A stretch of DNA of 5,875 nt from Candidatus Daviesbacteria bacterium GW2011_GWA2_42_7 (GCA_000997105.1 LCEJ01000049.1:1-5875); one strand, 5' to 3'; positions 1 to 4,841 are shown, counted from the first letter of the stretch. A program made the numbers and translations. Notes: generated by a model not told the origin, from the sequence alone.

Positions 1-263
1 ATATCGAAATAAGAAGTGTTGAAAAGATTTGTAGCTCGTAAAAACAAATCAAACATTTCTACACTTGCCGAAATTTGCGAATCCACAATTAAATGTGAAG
101 TAATGTTTTCCCTCTCTTCGTAACGAATCATCCAGTTCTGAGTTAATCCAAACGGAAGAACGTTTGTTAAACCAATAATCAATTGATGGCGCAAATGATC
201 AAGCAAATATTTGGATTCGTAGTTTCCCGTCTTTCTATCGGAAGAAAGATATATAAGGGTGAA
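1..263 (-). pseudogene. C-terminal fragment of a TonB-dependent outer-membrane receptor (runs off the left edge)
   Basis: The minus strand reads open from 263 to the window edge (87 codons) after an in-frame TGA at 266-264. The translation has the closing beta-strands of a TonB-dependent receptor: YLSSDRKTGNYESKYLLDHL, then a segment with NWMIRYEERENI, then LFLRATNLFNTSYFD. The last matches the conserved NLFNxxY element shortly before the C-terminal strand of these 22-stranded barrels, which import iron complexes, vitamin B12 or glycans across an outer membrane. There is no start codon or N-terminal plug domain; only the downstream part of a gene is present. Family recognition is from memory of the motifs and is fairly secure. 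The style is Bacteroidota-like, whereas everything from about 311 rightwards looks like a different kind of bacterium. The piece may therefore be a misjoined contig end or, less likely, a transferred gene fragment. Confidence 0.72.
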
Positions 264-278
264 TCAATTACCGATATA

Positions 279-515
279 TTAAAATCTTCTGCTAGTCAGG
301 AAGAAGCACTTAAAAACACCAAAAAATATCACCGGCAGATAGATGGCTAAAAGTAAGCCTGAAACAGCTAAGGTAGAGTCTGTAAGCTTAAAAACCCAGA
401 TAATCAGGGCAAAGTTGATAATATTGTCCCCAAGTTGCACGAGGATCTGGTTTAACCACAAAAATCGAAAACCCCGGTTTCTCACTACCGAGGCAAATGT
501 AGGTTTTTCTGCCAT
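279..515 (-). pseudogene. Truncated N-terminus of an MFS transporter
   Basis: The 78-residue reading frame starts MAEKPTFASVVRNRGFRFLW, a typical MFS opening: a short basic cytoplasmic segment, then a first membrane helix around residues 18-42 (FLWLNQILVQLGDNIINFAL) and a second around 47-68 (TLAVSGLLLAIYLPVIFFGV). MFS proteins are normally about 400 residues with 12 helices. Here the family pattern stops after GVF at residue 68, where the loop usually continues with the AG...DR motif. The frame then runs through ten unrelated residues (KCFFLTSRRF) to a TAA. The break lies at about 311, only some 45 bases from the start of the TonB-receptor homology. The transporter is thus cut by a deletion, insertion or misassembly. 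A TATAAT box 12 bases before the ATG suggests the gene had its own promoter. Substrate cannot be told. Confidence 0.7.
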
Positions 516-527
516 AAGCTAAAAGTT

Positions 528-533
528 ATTATA
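528..533 (-). promoter_or_regulatory. Probable -10 box (TATAAT) for the MFS gene
   Basis: A perfect TATAAT lies on the minus strand 12 bases upstream of the MFS ATG. Transcription would start about 5-6 bases before the ATG, leaving no room for a Shine-Dalgarno. No convincing -35 hexamer is present at the usual distance. The local context CTTGATATAATA is identical to that of the promoter of the plus-strand 55-residue gene at 4859-4870. Confidence 0.5.
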
Positions 534-535
534 TC

Positions 536-612
536 AAGTTCATAGTTATTTGTTCGTAGTTCATAGAGGGGATTTTCTATCCATGAACAATGAACCACAA
601 ACTGTGAACTAT
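536..612. repeat. Cluster of AGTTCATAG / TGAAC repeats with a hairpin, between mutM and MFS
   Basis: AGTTCATAG occurs directly twice (537-545 and 558-566). The inverse word TGAAC occurs at 584-588, 591-595 and 605-609, and the last copy runs into the mutM stop codon. GTTCAT at 559-564 pairs with ATGAAC at 583-588, and GGAT 570-573 with ATCC 579-582, giving an imperfect 10-bp stem with a 5-base bulge and a 5-base loop. There is no T-run, so it is not a standard intrinsic terminator, although its position after the mutM stop would suit a transcript end. It may be a low-complexity intergenic repeat. Confidence 0.55.
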
Positions 613-1463
613 TTCTGGCAAGAAGGGCAGAAGAAGGTGCCCCGGCCGGCTTGGGTAATTCTTTTTACAGTACCACCGCAACTCTTGGGGCAGGGTTTAC
701 CGGCTTTACCATAAACCATGAAGTGATCCTGCATTGTGCCTTTTTCACCCAGGGCATTGACATAGGCATTTTCAGAAGATCCGCCGTATTTGATCCCCAT
801 TTTTAAAACCTCAAGTAAAGCATCATAAAGTTTTTTGATTTCATTATCATCTAAGGTATTTGCCTTTCTTTCAGGGTGAATTTTTGACAAAAACAAAGCT
901 TCATTGGCATAGATATTCCCAACACCTGCAATTTGGGCCTGGTCCATTAAAACAAGCTTTACGGGCATTTTTTTCTTTAGAATAATTTCTTTAAATTTCT
1001 CCGGGGTGAATTCATAAGTTAAAGGCTCAGGTCCAAACTCCTCAATTGCTTTTAATTTTTCCACCTCGGAAGTTTTAACAATTTTTACGTAGCCAAATTG
1101 CCTGACGTCATTGAAATACAAAACAGAGTTATCGGAAAAAGTGAAAATCACATGGGTGGTTTTTGCAGGTAAGACAGTTCCTGCAAAAGGGATCGGATGG
1201 CCAAAAGTAGCTTGTTTGCCATCCTTATGGTAAACAAGCTGGCCGGAAAGCTTTAAGTGGATAACCAGGCTTAAATTATTGTCCAAATCTATGAGTAAAA
1301 TCTTTGCTCTTCTTCGCAGGTTTAGAACTTTGCTACCTACTATATCCTTTGGATTTCCCTGGAAAATTTTGGGCAACCGGATTTCAACATCTGAAATCTT
1401 TAAACCAACAATCTTACCCTGCAGCCCCAATCGTATCGTCTCCACCTCGGGTAATTCTGGCAT
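609..1463 (-). CDS. mutM: Formamidopyrimidine-DNA glycosylase (Fpg/MutM)
   Basis: Bifunctional base-excision repair enzyme removing oxidised purines (8-oxoguanine, formamidopyrimidines) and nicking the abasic site. At 284 residues it is a little longer than the usual 270. It has the invariant N-terminus MPELPEVET (Pro2 nucleophile, Glu3), Lys54 in RRRAK, HLKLSG at 69-74, the wedge residues Arg121 and Phe123 in DVRQFG, the helix-two-turn-helix signature VGNIYANEAL (181-190), and the zinc-finger arginine Arg274. The zinc finger is odd: Cys258-x3-Cys262 instead of Cys-x2-Cys, followed by the normal Cys279-x2-Cys282. An extra Ser261 separates the first pair, and 82-103 forms a longer loop than in E. 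coli. The ATG lies one base after the toxin stop codon and has no Shine-Dalgarno, so translation probably depends on coupling to the upstream toxin gene. Confidence 0.96.
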   Translation of the reverse strand: MPELPEVETIRLGLQGKIVGLKISDVEIRLPKIFQGNPKDIVGSKVLNLRRRAKILLIDLDNNLSLVIHLKLSGQLVYHKDGKQATFGHPIPFAGTVLPAKTTHVIFTFSDNSVLYFNDVRQFGYVKIVKTSEVEKLKAIEEFGPEPLTYEFTPEKFKEIILKKKMPVKLVLMDQAQIAGVGNIYANEALFLSKIHPERKANTLDDNEIKKLYDALLEVLKMGIKYGGSSENAYVNALGEKGTMQDHFMVYGKAGKPCPKSCGGTVKRITQAGRGTFFCPSCQK

Positions 1464-1464
1464 A

Positions 1465-1737
1465 TTATTTGTATAGCTGACTGTGAGTGCCCAGCATCTC
1501 GAATATTACAACTAAATCATCCTTAGGGCTACTCTGCTCTGAATATAAGGCCCGCCAGTCACCGGTAATATTGATACTTCGAAAGCCCTGAAGCTTCCCA
1601 CTTAAAGGATGGTTATTTAATTGAGGATCAAACGAATTACGGAGAAATAGCTCTAATTTTTTATCAAAGAAAGACTTCACCTTACCATCAGCTTTGTTAT
1701 ATTGTTTTCTGAACTTTCTGGAGAACCTGACGCGCAT
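1465..1737 (-). CDS. RelE/YafQ-type mRNA interferase toxin
   Basis: A 90-residue basic protein of the RelE/ParE superfamily, closest in style to YafQ. These toxins cut mRNA, mostly in the ribosomal A site, when their antitoxin is degraded. Visible features are the basic N-terminal helix region MRVRFSRKFRKQYNKADGKV, the central block HPLSGKLQGFRSINITGDWR (residues 43-62) and the C-terminal signature GTHSQLYK (83-90). Candidate catalytic or RNA-binding residues by family analogy are His43, Arg53, Asp60, Arg62 and His85, all present, so the toxin looks intact. Its start lies 41 bases inside the antitoxin gene, the usual antitoxin-first overlap. Its stop is separated by a single base from the mutM ATG, placing a repair gene in the same transcript. 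Confidence 0.9.
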   Translation of the reverse strand: MRVRFSRKFRKQYNKADGKVKSFFDKKLELFLRNSFDPQLNNHPLSGKLQGFRSINITGDWRALYSEQSSPKDDLVVIFEMLGTHSQLYK

Positions 1738-2020
1738 ATTTTTTGTCCTGCTTATTAAGCCAGTTTATCGCATCCTTGGCATTAGTAAAAGTCGGAGAAA
1801 CCTTTCCGGCCTTAATGTCCTCTTTAGATTCCTTTAGGGCACGCAAAAGGTAAGGGGTAGGCTCTTCGGAGGCAGTAAAAGTGACAGTTTTTGTTTTCAC
1901 TAGATTTTTTAAAAAGCCGTTTACTAAAGCACTCAAGCTTAAACCCATATCTTCTGCTACCTTCTGGGCTTGTCTTTTAACAGTGGGATTAACTTTGACA
2001 TTTACAATAGCTGTATTCAT
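1697..2020 (-). CDS. RelB/DinJ-family antitoxin with ribbon-helix-helix domain
   Basis: The 107-residue protein has a ribbon-helix-helix DNA-binding N-terminus: the beta-strand TAIVNVKVNP (3-12), helix A VKRQAQKVAEDMG (14-26) and helix B LSLSALVNGFLKNLVKT (27-43). This is the RelB/DinJ arrangement in which dimers bind operator DNA. The C-terminal half, with ESKEDIKAGKVSP and the lysine-rich end KKYARQVLQKVQK, would wrap and neutralise the toxin. It is longer than DinJ of E. coli (86 residues). The gene precedes and overlaps the toxin by 41 bases, supporting a functional pair. The ATG at 2020 is only 8 bases past a consensus -10 box with no Shine-Dalgarno, so the message is probably leaderless. 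Autoregulation through inverted repeats over the promoter is likely by family analogy. Confidence 0.9.
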   Translation of the reverse strand: MNTAIVNVKVNPTVKRQAQKVAEDMGLSLSALVNGFLKNLVKTKTVTFTASEEPTPYLLRALKESKEDIKAGKVSPTFTNAKDAINWLNKQDKKYARQVLQKVQKTI

Positions 2021-2021
2021 A

Positions 2022-2057
2022 TATACGTAGTATAAACTTTGTATATACCATAGTCAA
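2022..2057 (-). promoter_or_regulatory. Promoter and probable operator of the toxin-antitoxin-mutM operon
   Basis: On the minus strand TTGACT (2057-2052) and TATACT (2034-2029) are separated by exactly 17 bases, a near-consensus sigma-70 promoter. The predicted start is around 2022, two bases before the antitoxin ATG. Two inverted repeats overlap it: TATAC-GTA-GTATA at 2022-2034, covering the -10 box, and the palindrome GTATATAC at 2041-2048 in the spacer. Their similar halves suit a ribbon-helix-helix antitoxin binding as two dimers. Promoter assignment is strong; operator function is inferred. Confidence 0.78.
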
Positions 2058-2077
2058 TACAATTTAGGCCGATTTAG

Positions 2078-2815
2078 TTACTCAAGTCTCCTACTCGCCG
2101 CAGGTATGTCCAAAACAAATGTTCCAGTGGCTGTTTTTAATGGCTCTGGGTCATCAGGTAAAGCTAAATCGTACCAACTGTTGATAAAGCCGATAAATTG
2201 GTACTCTGGAGAATCTTCCCCGTATTTTCTCTTTAACTCCACCATAGCGGGAATCTCGCCGCTCGGGCTGGAAAGCTCTGCCGGACGGGGAGTATCAATC
2301 GGATAAAAAGATCCAAAATGAAGGTCAATGCCTTCGGATTCTATTGGAAAACCAATAAACCCACCTCCTGGTAAATTAAGTACCAACCTGAGATACTTCT
2401 CAAGATGCAGAGGATCTGGTTTAGGAGGATTATCAAGCCCAGATACAGCAAACTGTAAGAGCTCCTTATCTTTTTCAATCCAGCGCTGGTAGCGGTCCAT
2501 GTTGGCAACAAGTTTTTCAATTCTCTGGGCCGGATCAAAGTCTTCGTTTGTGATCTCATATCCTACTCCCGGATTAAGCGGAGTGAAGGTTTGGGCCACT
2601 TCAAATCTGCTCGGGAAAAGCTCCACCTGAAAGGGTACTTGCCTATCCTCTACCTGAAGAAGTACCGACGTCCGATAAACCAGCTCAAACATCCCCCGTG
2701 CGTCCCTCACCCCGGAATCACGCAGTTTTTCCGTTTTATCACTGACGAGAGGAAATCTCTGACCTAAATGCACAATTTCAGCCTTACCCGGTTCAAACTC
2801 AAGATCATCACTCAT
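2078..2815 (-). CDS. Unrecognised 245-residue acidic soluble protein
   Basis: I do not recognise a family. The frame is long, has a strong promoter and is not explained by any other strand, so it is very likely a real gene. The protein is acidic, with no signal peptide or membrane helix. It appears to have an N-terminal strand-rich part (about 10-90, with ELVYRTSVLLQVEDRQVPFQ), a helical middle with aromatic and charged residues (98-122, RIEKLVANMDRYQRWIEKDK), and a strand-rich C-terminal part with LRLVLNLPGGGFIGFP (142-157) and IDLHFGSFYPIDTP (163-176). Asp/Glu-Pro-rich stretches (DNPPKPDP, LPDDPEP) look like linkers. It stands alone between the toxin-antitoxin promoter and a decayed hydrolase. 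The ATG lies 8 bases after a -10 box with no Shine-Dalgarno, so translation is probably leaderless. No function is proposed. Confidence 0.82.
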   Translation of the reverse strand: MSDDLEFEPGKAEIVHLGQRFPLVSDKTEKLRDSGVRDARGMFELVYRTSVLLQVEDRQVPFQVELFPSRFEVAQTFTPLNPGVGYEITNEDFDPAQRIEKLVANMDRYQRWIEKDKELLQFAVSGLDNPPKPDPLHLEKYLRLVLNLPGGGFIGFPIESEGIDLHFGSFYPIDTPRPAELSSPSGEIPAMVELKRKYGEDSPEYQFIGFINSWYDLALPDDPEPLKTATGTFVLDIPAASRRLE

Positions 2816-2823
2816 ATACCCAA

Positions 2824-2852
2824 AGCATACAAGCTAACTTATCCCTAGTCAA
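2824..2852 (-). promoter_or_regulatory. Promoter of the 245-residue gene
   Basis: TTGACT (2852-2847) and TATGCT (2829-2824) are separated by exactly 17 bases on the minus strand. The expected start at about 2817 leaves a leader of about two bases before the ATG at 2815. The layout, including the -35 sequence and the distance to ATG, duplicates that of the toxin-antitoxin promoter. Confidence 0.75.
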
Positions 2853-2855
2853 ACC

Positions 2856-3095
2856 CTAGGAGAGGAAATCAATAACCGGTTTTACGAATGCTTCCGGATC
2901 TTCCATAATAAAAACATGACCCCCGGAGAAGAACGTGTGAGCTATTCTGGCAGAGCGGTACGTTTTAATGAAGGTGAGAAACACTCCTTTATTCTTTCAG
3001 CCAGTGCTATCCCCCTATGCCCAAACAACCACTCTGGCCATCTCGGCCTCGCTACCTCTGCCACACCCTCCAGATCCAGTATAACCGGGCACCTT
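2856..3095 (-). pseudogene. Decayed C-terminus of an alpha/beta-hydrolase
   Basis: In one minus-strand frame ending at TAG 2858-2856 the last residues read GGHVFIMEDPEAFVKPVIDF, then LS. This is the classic end of alpha/beta-hydrolase-fold enzymes, where the His is the catalytic histidine of the Ser-Asp-His triad. Upstream in the same frame are RVVVWA and GDSTG, resembling the strand and loop that carry the acidic residue, but they are separated by TAG (3017-3015) and followed by TGA (2999-2997). The nucleophile elbow and the N-terminal half are absent before the glycosyltransferase stop at 3232. It is therefore a relic of roughly the last 80 codons. An open 85-codon frame at 2942-3199 in another register encodes nothing recognisable. 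The stretch 3096-3231 holds nothing else I can support. Confidence 0.68.
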
Positions 3096-3231
3096 CTAAG
3101 ACCAAGAAGCTTATCTTTAAATTCATGATGCAGTATCTCTATATCTTGATGGCTCAGTTTTACAACTGGACAGTGTTCACCATCTTCTCTACTTGCCATA
3201 CTACTAGTCTAGACCTCATCTTAAAAATCCG

Positions 3232-4374
3232 TCAAGACTTTAAATTACTATGGATTAGATCTAAAATTTTTTCCTTAAACTTACTTTGGGAAAACTTTTC
3301 TGCCTGGTTAACACAATCCTCAACCTTGTACTTATTAGGATCAAACTTCTCTAAAACTTTGACCAAACTGTCCACAGTTTCCTCATCACTCTCGCCTTTT
3401 GCAAAAAACTCCCCGGTTTTACCTTCTACTACAGTTTCCAGATAACCCCCGGATTTTAAGGCTATTACAGGTGTCCCTGCAGCCATTGATTCCACAACGG
3501 TAATCCCAAAATCTTCATCCTCTGCTGCCACAATCAAAGCTTTTGCCTCTGAGTAGAGTTTTATCCTTTCTTCATCAGAAACATGACCCAGGAATTCAAT
3601 GGTAGTTGGTAGCTGGTAGCTGGTAGCTAGGGTTTTTAGGTGTTGTAACTCCGGCCCGGATCCTACAACCTTTAGAGGTAAACCTAATCTTCCACAGGCC
3701 TCAACAACTATATCCACCCCTTTCCCCTTCCATAACCTGGATAGAGATAAATAGTATCTTTTCACAAGGGGACGCCTTGCAGTACTGCAAGGCGTCCCCT
3801 TAAACAATTCCACCGGCGGGTAGATAACCACCGCTTCCCTTCTATAAAACTTACCTATTCTCTCTTTCACATTTTCCGAATTGGCCACCAAAATATCCGG
3901 TTTTTGGCTGGTTTCAAAATCAACAATCCTAAGGTAATGGTTAGCAAGTTCTGCCCCGATCCTCTTCCACCAGCTCTTTTTATAATTAAAGGAAGTAGCA
4001 TAGCCATATAAATACCTGGGAGGGGTATGGATATAGGAAATATGTAAGGCCCCGGGTTTAACTTTTACTGCCTTAGAGAAATATATATTACATGAAGAAA
4101 TGACCACATCATATTCAGAGAGATCAAAACTTTCAAAAGCTTTGGCAGAGAGAAGCCTGAAAGGAGAAATCAGCCTGCCTGCCCCGGGAATTTTTTGCAA
4201 CCATGAGGTTTTAATATCCCAATCCTTCAGCCTATCCGCATGCGGTCCCAGCCCCTTGGGATCATAATAAGCCGTATAAACAGGAGCTTCAGGAAAAATC
4301 TCATGCAAAGCCTCCACAACCCTCTCTGCCCCCCCATATTCTTTTAAGTAATCATGAACCAAGGCAACTTTCAT
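3232..4374 (-). CDS. Family GT4 glycosyltransferase (WbaZ-like)
   Basis: A GT-B-fold retaining glycosyltransferase of 380 residues, probably adding mannose or a similar sugar from a nucleotide-sugar to a cell-surface polysaccharide or lipid intermediate at the cytoplasmic membrane face. The N-terminal acceptor domain opens MKVALVHDYLKEYGGAERVV and contains YIHTPPRYLYG (114-124), typical of WbaZ/RfbC-like members. The donor domain has SRLWKGKGVD (212-221), GSGPE (238-242), FLGHVSDEE (261-269) and the E-x7-E motif Glu287/Glu295 in EDFGITVVES, then GTPVIALKSGG. All key elements are intact. Two insertions stand out: residues 192-203 come from a perfect DNA palindrome just after the linker motif YPPVEL, and residues 249-258 come from a 7-bp tandem repeat. 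Both lie at places expected to be linkers or loops. The exact sugar and acceptor cannot be inferred; no other polysaccharide gene is nearby. Confidence 0.93.
   Translation of the reverse strand: MKVALVHDYLKEYGGAERVVEALHEIFPEAPVYTAYYDPKGLGPHADRLKDWDIKTSWLQKIPGAGRLISPFRLLSAKAFESFDLSEYDVVISSCNIYFSKAVKVKPGALHISYIHTPPRYLYGYATSFNYKKSWWKRIGAELANHYLRIVDFETSQKPDILVANSENVKERIGKFYRREAVVIYPPVELFKGTPCSTARRPLVKRYYLSLSRLWKGKGVDIVVEACGRLGLPLKVVGSGPELQHLKTLATSYQLPTTIEFLGHVSDEERIKLYSEAKALIVAAEDEDFGITVVESMAAGTPVIALKSGGYLETVVEGKTGEFFAKGESDEETVDSLVKVLEKFDPNKYKVEDCVNQAEKFSQSKFKEKILDLIHSNLKS
3601..3628. repeat. Four tandem copies of a 7-bp unit inside the glycosyltransferase
   Basis: One GGTAGTT followed by three GGTAGCT on the plus strand make 28 bases of tandem repeat, encoding residues 249-258 (LATSYQLPTT) on the minus strand. 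The length is not a multiple of three, so a gain or loss of one unit would shift the frame. The segment replaces what is usually a short loop before the conserved FLG strand. Slippage-prone repeats of this kind can cause phase variation, but nothing here shows that it does. Confidence 0.85.
3766..3801. repeat. Perfect 36-bp palindrome inserted in frame in the glycosyltransferase
   Basis: Each arm is 18 bases (AAGGGGACGCCTTGCAGT and its exact reverse complement) with no loop; the centre lies between 3783 and 3784 at GTAC. It is more GC-rich than its surroundings. The length is exactly 12 codons in register, encoding residues 192-203 (KGTPCSTARRPL), which do not fit the family pattern between the conserved YPPVEL and the YYLSLSRL strand. 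It has the look of a mobile short palindrome (REP-like or Rickettsia-palindromic-element-like) that entered a protein linker without breaking the frame. Whether other copies exist cannot be seen here. Confidence 0.93.
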
Positions 4375-4384
4375 GGATAGCGCT

Positions 4385-4390
4385 ATTGTA
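4385..4390 (-). promoter_or_regulatory. Probable -10 box (TACAAT) of the glycosyltransferase
   Basis: TACAAT lies 10 bases before the ATG at 4374, implying a leader of only three or four bases. A palindrome ATAGCGCTAT (4377-4386) overlaps the end of the -10 box and could be a regulator site or chance. The -35 region is poor. No Shine-Dalgarno is present between the -10 box and the ATG. Confidence 0.45.
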
Positions 4391-4434
4391 GCAAAATTCA
4401 GGGAGATAAATACCTAAAGAAGAGGTACAGCCTT

Positions 4435-4665
4435 CTACCGCGGGCGATACAAACCTCTGTAGTTTACAAAACCATGCGGGTCATACGAAATACCCTCGGC
4501 CCTATCCTCGTTAGCCTGAACGCCGGAATCAAATGGGCTTCTTGAAATATGTCTTAAATCGGGTACTTCTTCCGTCTTTGCACATTGATCGCCTGTTTGA
4601 GCTCCTTCAGAAGCTTGTTTAATAGGTCCAAGTGCACCTAGAATTTTGCCCAGATTTTCTTTCAT
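4435..4665 (-). CDS. Unrecognised 76-residue small protein
   Basis: I do not recognise it. The sequence begins with a short predicted helix, MKENLGKILGALGPIKQASE, followed by a polar, probably disordered middle with a single Cys (residue 28) and acidic patches (TEEVPD, ANEDRAEG). It ends in an aromatic and basic tail, SYDPHGFVNYRGLYRPR. There is no membrane segment or signal peptide. A TTGACA / TACAAA promoter with 18-base spacing lies just upstream and supports a real gene. It is followed on the same strand by the glycosyltransferase after a 60-base gap containing that gene's own -10 box. The plus-strand 55-residue gene on the other side of the relic has a similar plan (helix, polar middle, arginine-rich end), but no alignable similarity. 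Confidence 0.55.
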   Translation of the reverse strand: MKENLGKILGALGPIKQASEGAQTGDQCAKTEEVPDLRHISRSPFDSGVQANEDRAEGISYDPHGFVNYRGLYRPR

Positions 4666-4677
4666 AAAACTTTCTTC

Positions 4678-4707
4678 TTTGTATCATCTTGTTAGCTTAC
4701 TTGTCAA
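4678..4707 (-). promoter_or_regulatory. Promoter of the 76-residue gene
   Basis: A perfect -35 TTGACA (4707-4702) is followed after 18 bases by TACAAA (4683-4678, four of six consensus bases). Transcription would begin about six bases before the ATG at 4665. The purine-rich GAAGAAAG at 4677-4670 is therefore mostly or wholly outside the message and cannot serve as a Shine-Dalgarno. Confidence 0.6.
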
Positions 4708-4712
4708 ACTGA

Positions 4713-4816
4713 CTATTTTTTGCTTGTTTGGAGTTTATTAGCTACCCCCACAACACAATCTTCGGTAATACATCCCTATTTTCTTTTAAGCAATCATGCA
4801 CTACGGCTACTTTCAC
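4713..4816 (-). pseudogene. Fused relic: glycosyltransferase start joined to AlkD end
   Basis: From a GTG at 4816 the minus strand reads VKVAVVHDCLKE, close to the start of the neighbouring glycosyltransferase (MKVALVHDYLKE); about 36 of the first 44 bases agree. It continues NRDVLPKIVLWG to a TAG at 4744-4742. In the next frame it ends VANKLQTSKK with TAG 4715-4713. The AlkD in this window ends KAILPKIAVREVTNKLQTGKK, so the second half is an AlkD C-terminus with a frameshift and altered residues. Fifteen bases (TGTTTGGAGTTTATT, plus strand) are identical between 4725-4739 and the alkD end at 5074-5088. The switch between the two homologies falls at about the TTAAAAGAA shared around LKE. This is a deletion or recombination scar, not a working gene. 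Confidence 0.75.
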
Positions 4817-4841
4817 CTTTAGATTACCCCAAAAATCGACC

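Noticed and set aside
1279..1476. Plus-strand frame of 65 codons opposite mutM
   Set aside because: It is antisense to the conserved N-terminal part of MutM and has no initiation signals.
2341..2559. Minus-strand frame of 72 codons inside the 245-residue gene
   Set aside because: It is an out-of-frame shadow of a longer gene with a good promoter.
2997..3017. Recoded stop codons (TGA read as glycine, as in some CPR lineages)
   Set aside because: The nearby stop is TAG as well as TGA, and TGA clearly ends the glycosyltransferase (3234-3232) and the PEP-synthase-like gene (5751-5749).
2942..3199. Minus-strand frame of 85 codons next to the glycosyltransferase
   Set aside because: It lies in a different register from the recognisable alpha/beta-hydrolase residues, has no promoter or Shine-Dalgarno, and its translation shows no motif.
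3017..3445. Open plus-strand frame of 142 codons
   Set aside because: It is opposite the glycosyltransferase and the hydrolase relic, has no promoter or ribosome-binding site, and its translation is low-complexity and resembles no protein family.
3601..3801. CRISPR-like array from the repeats in the glycosyltransferase
   Set aside because: The 7-bp units have no spacers, and the palindrome is a single copy; there are no cas genes.
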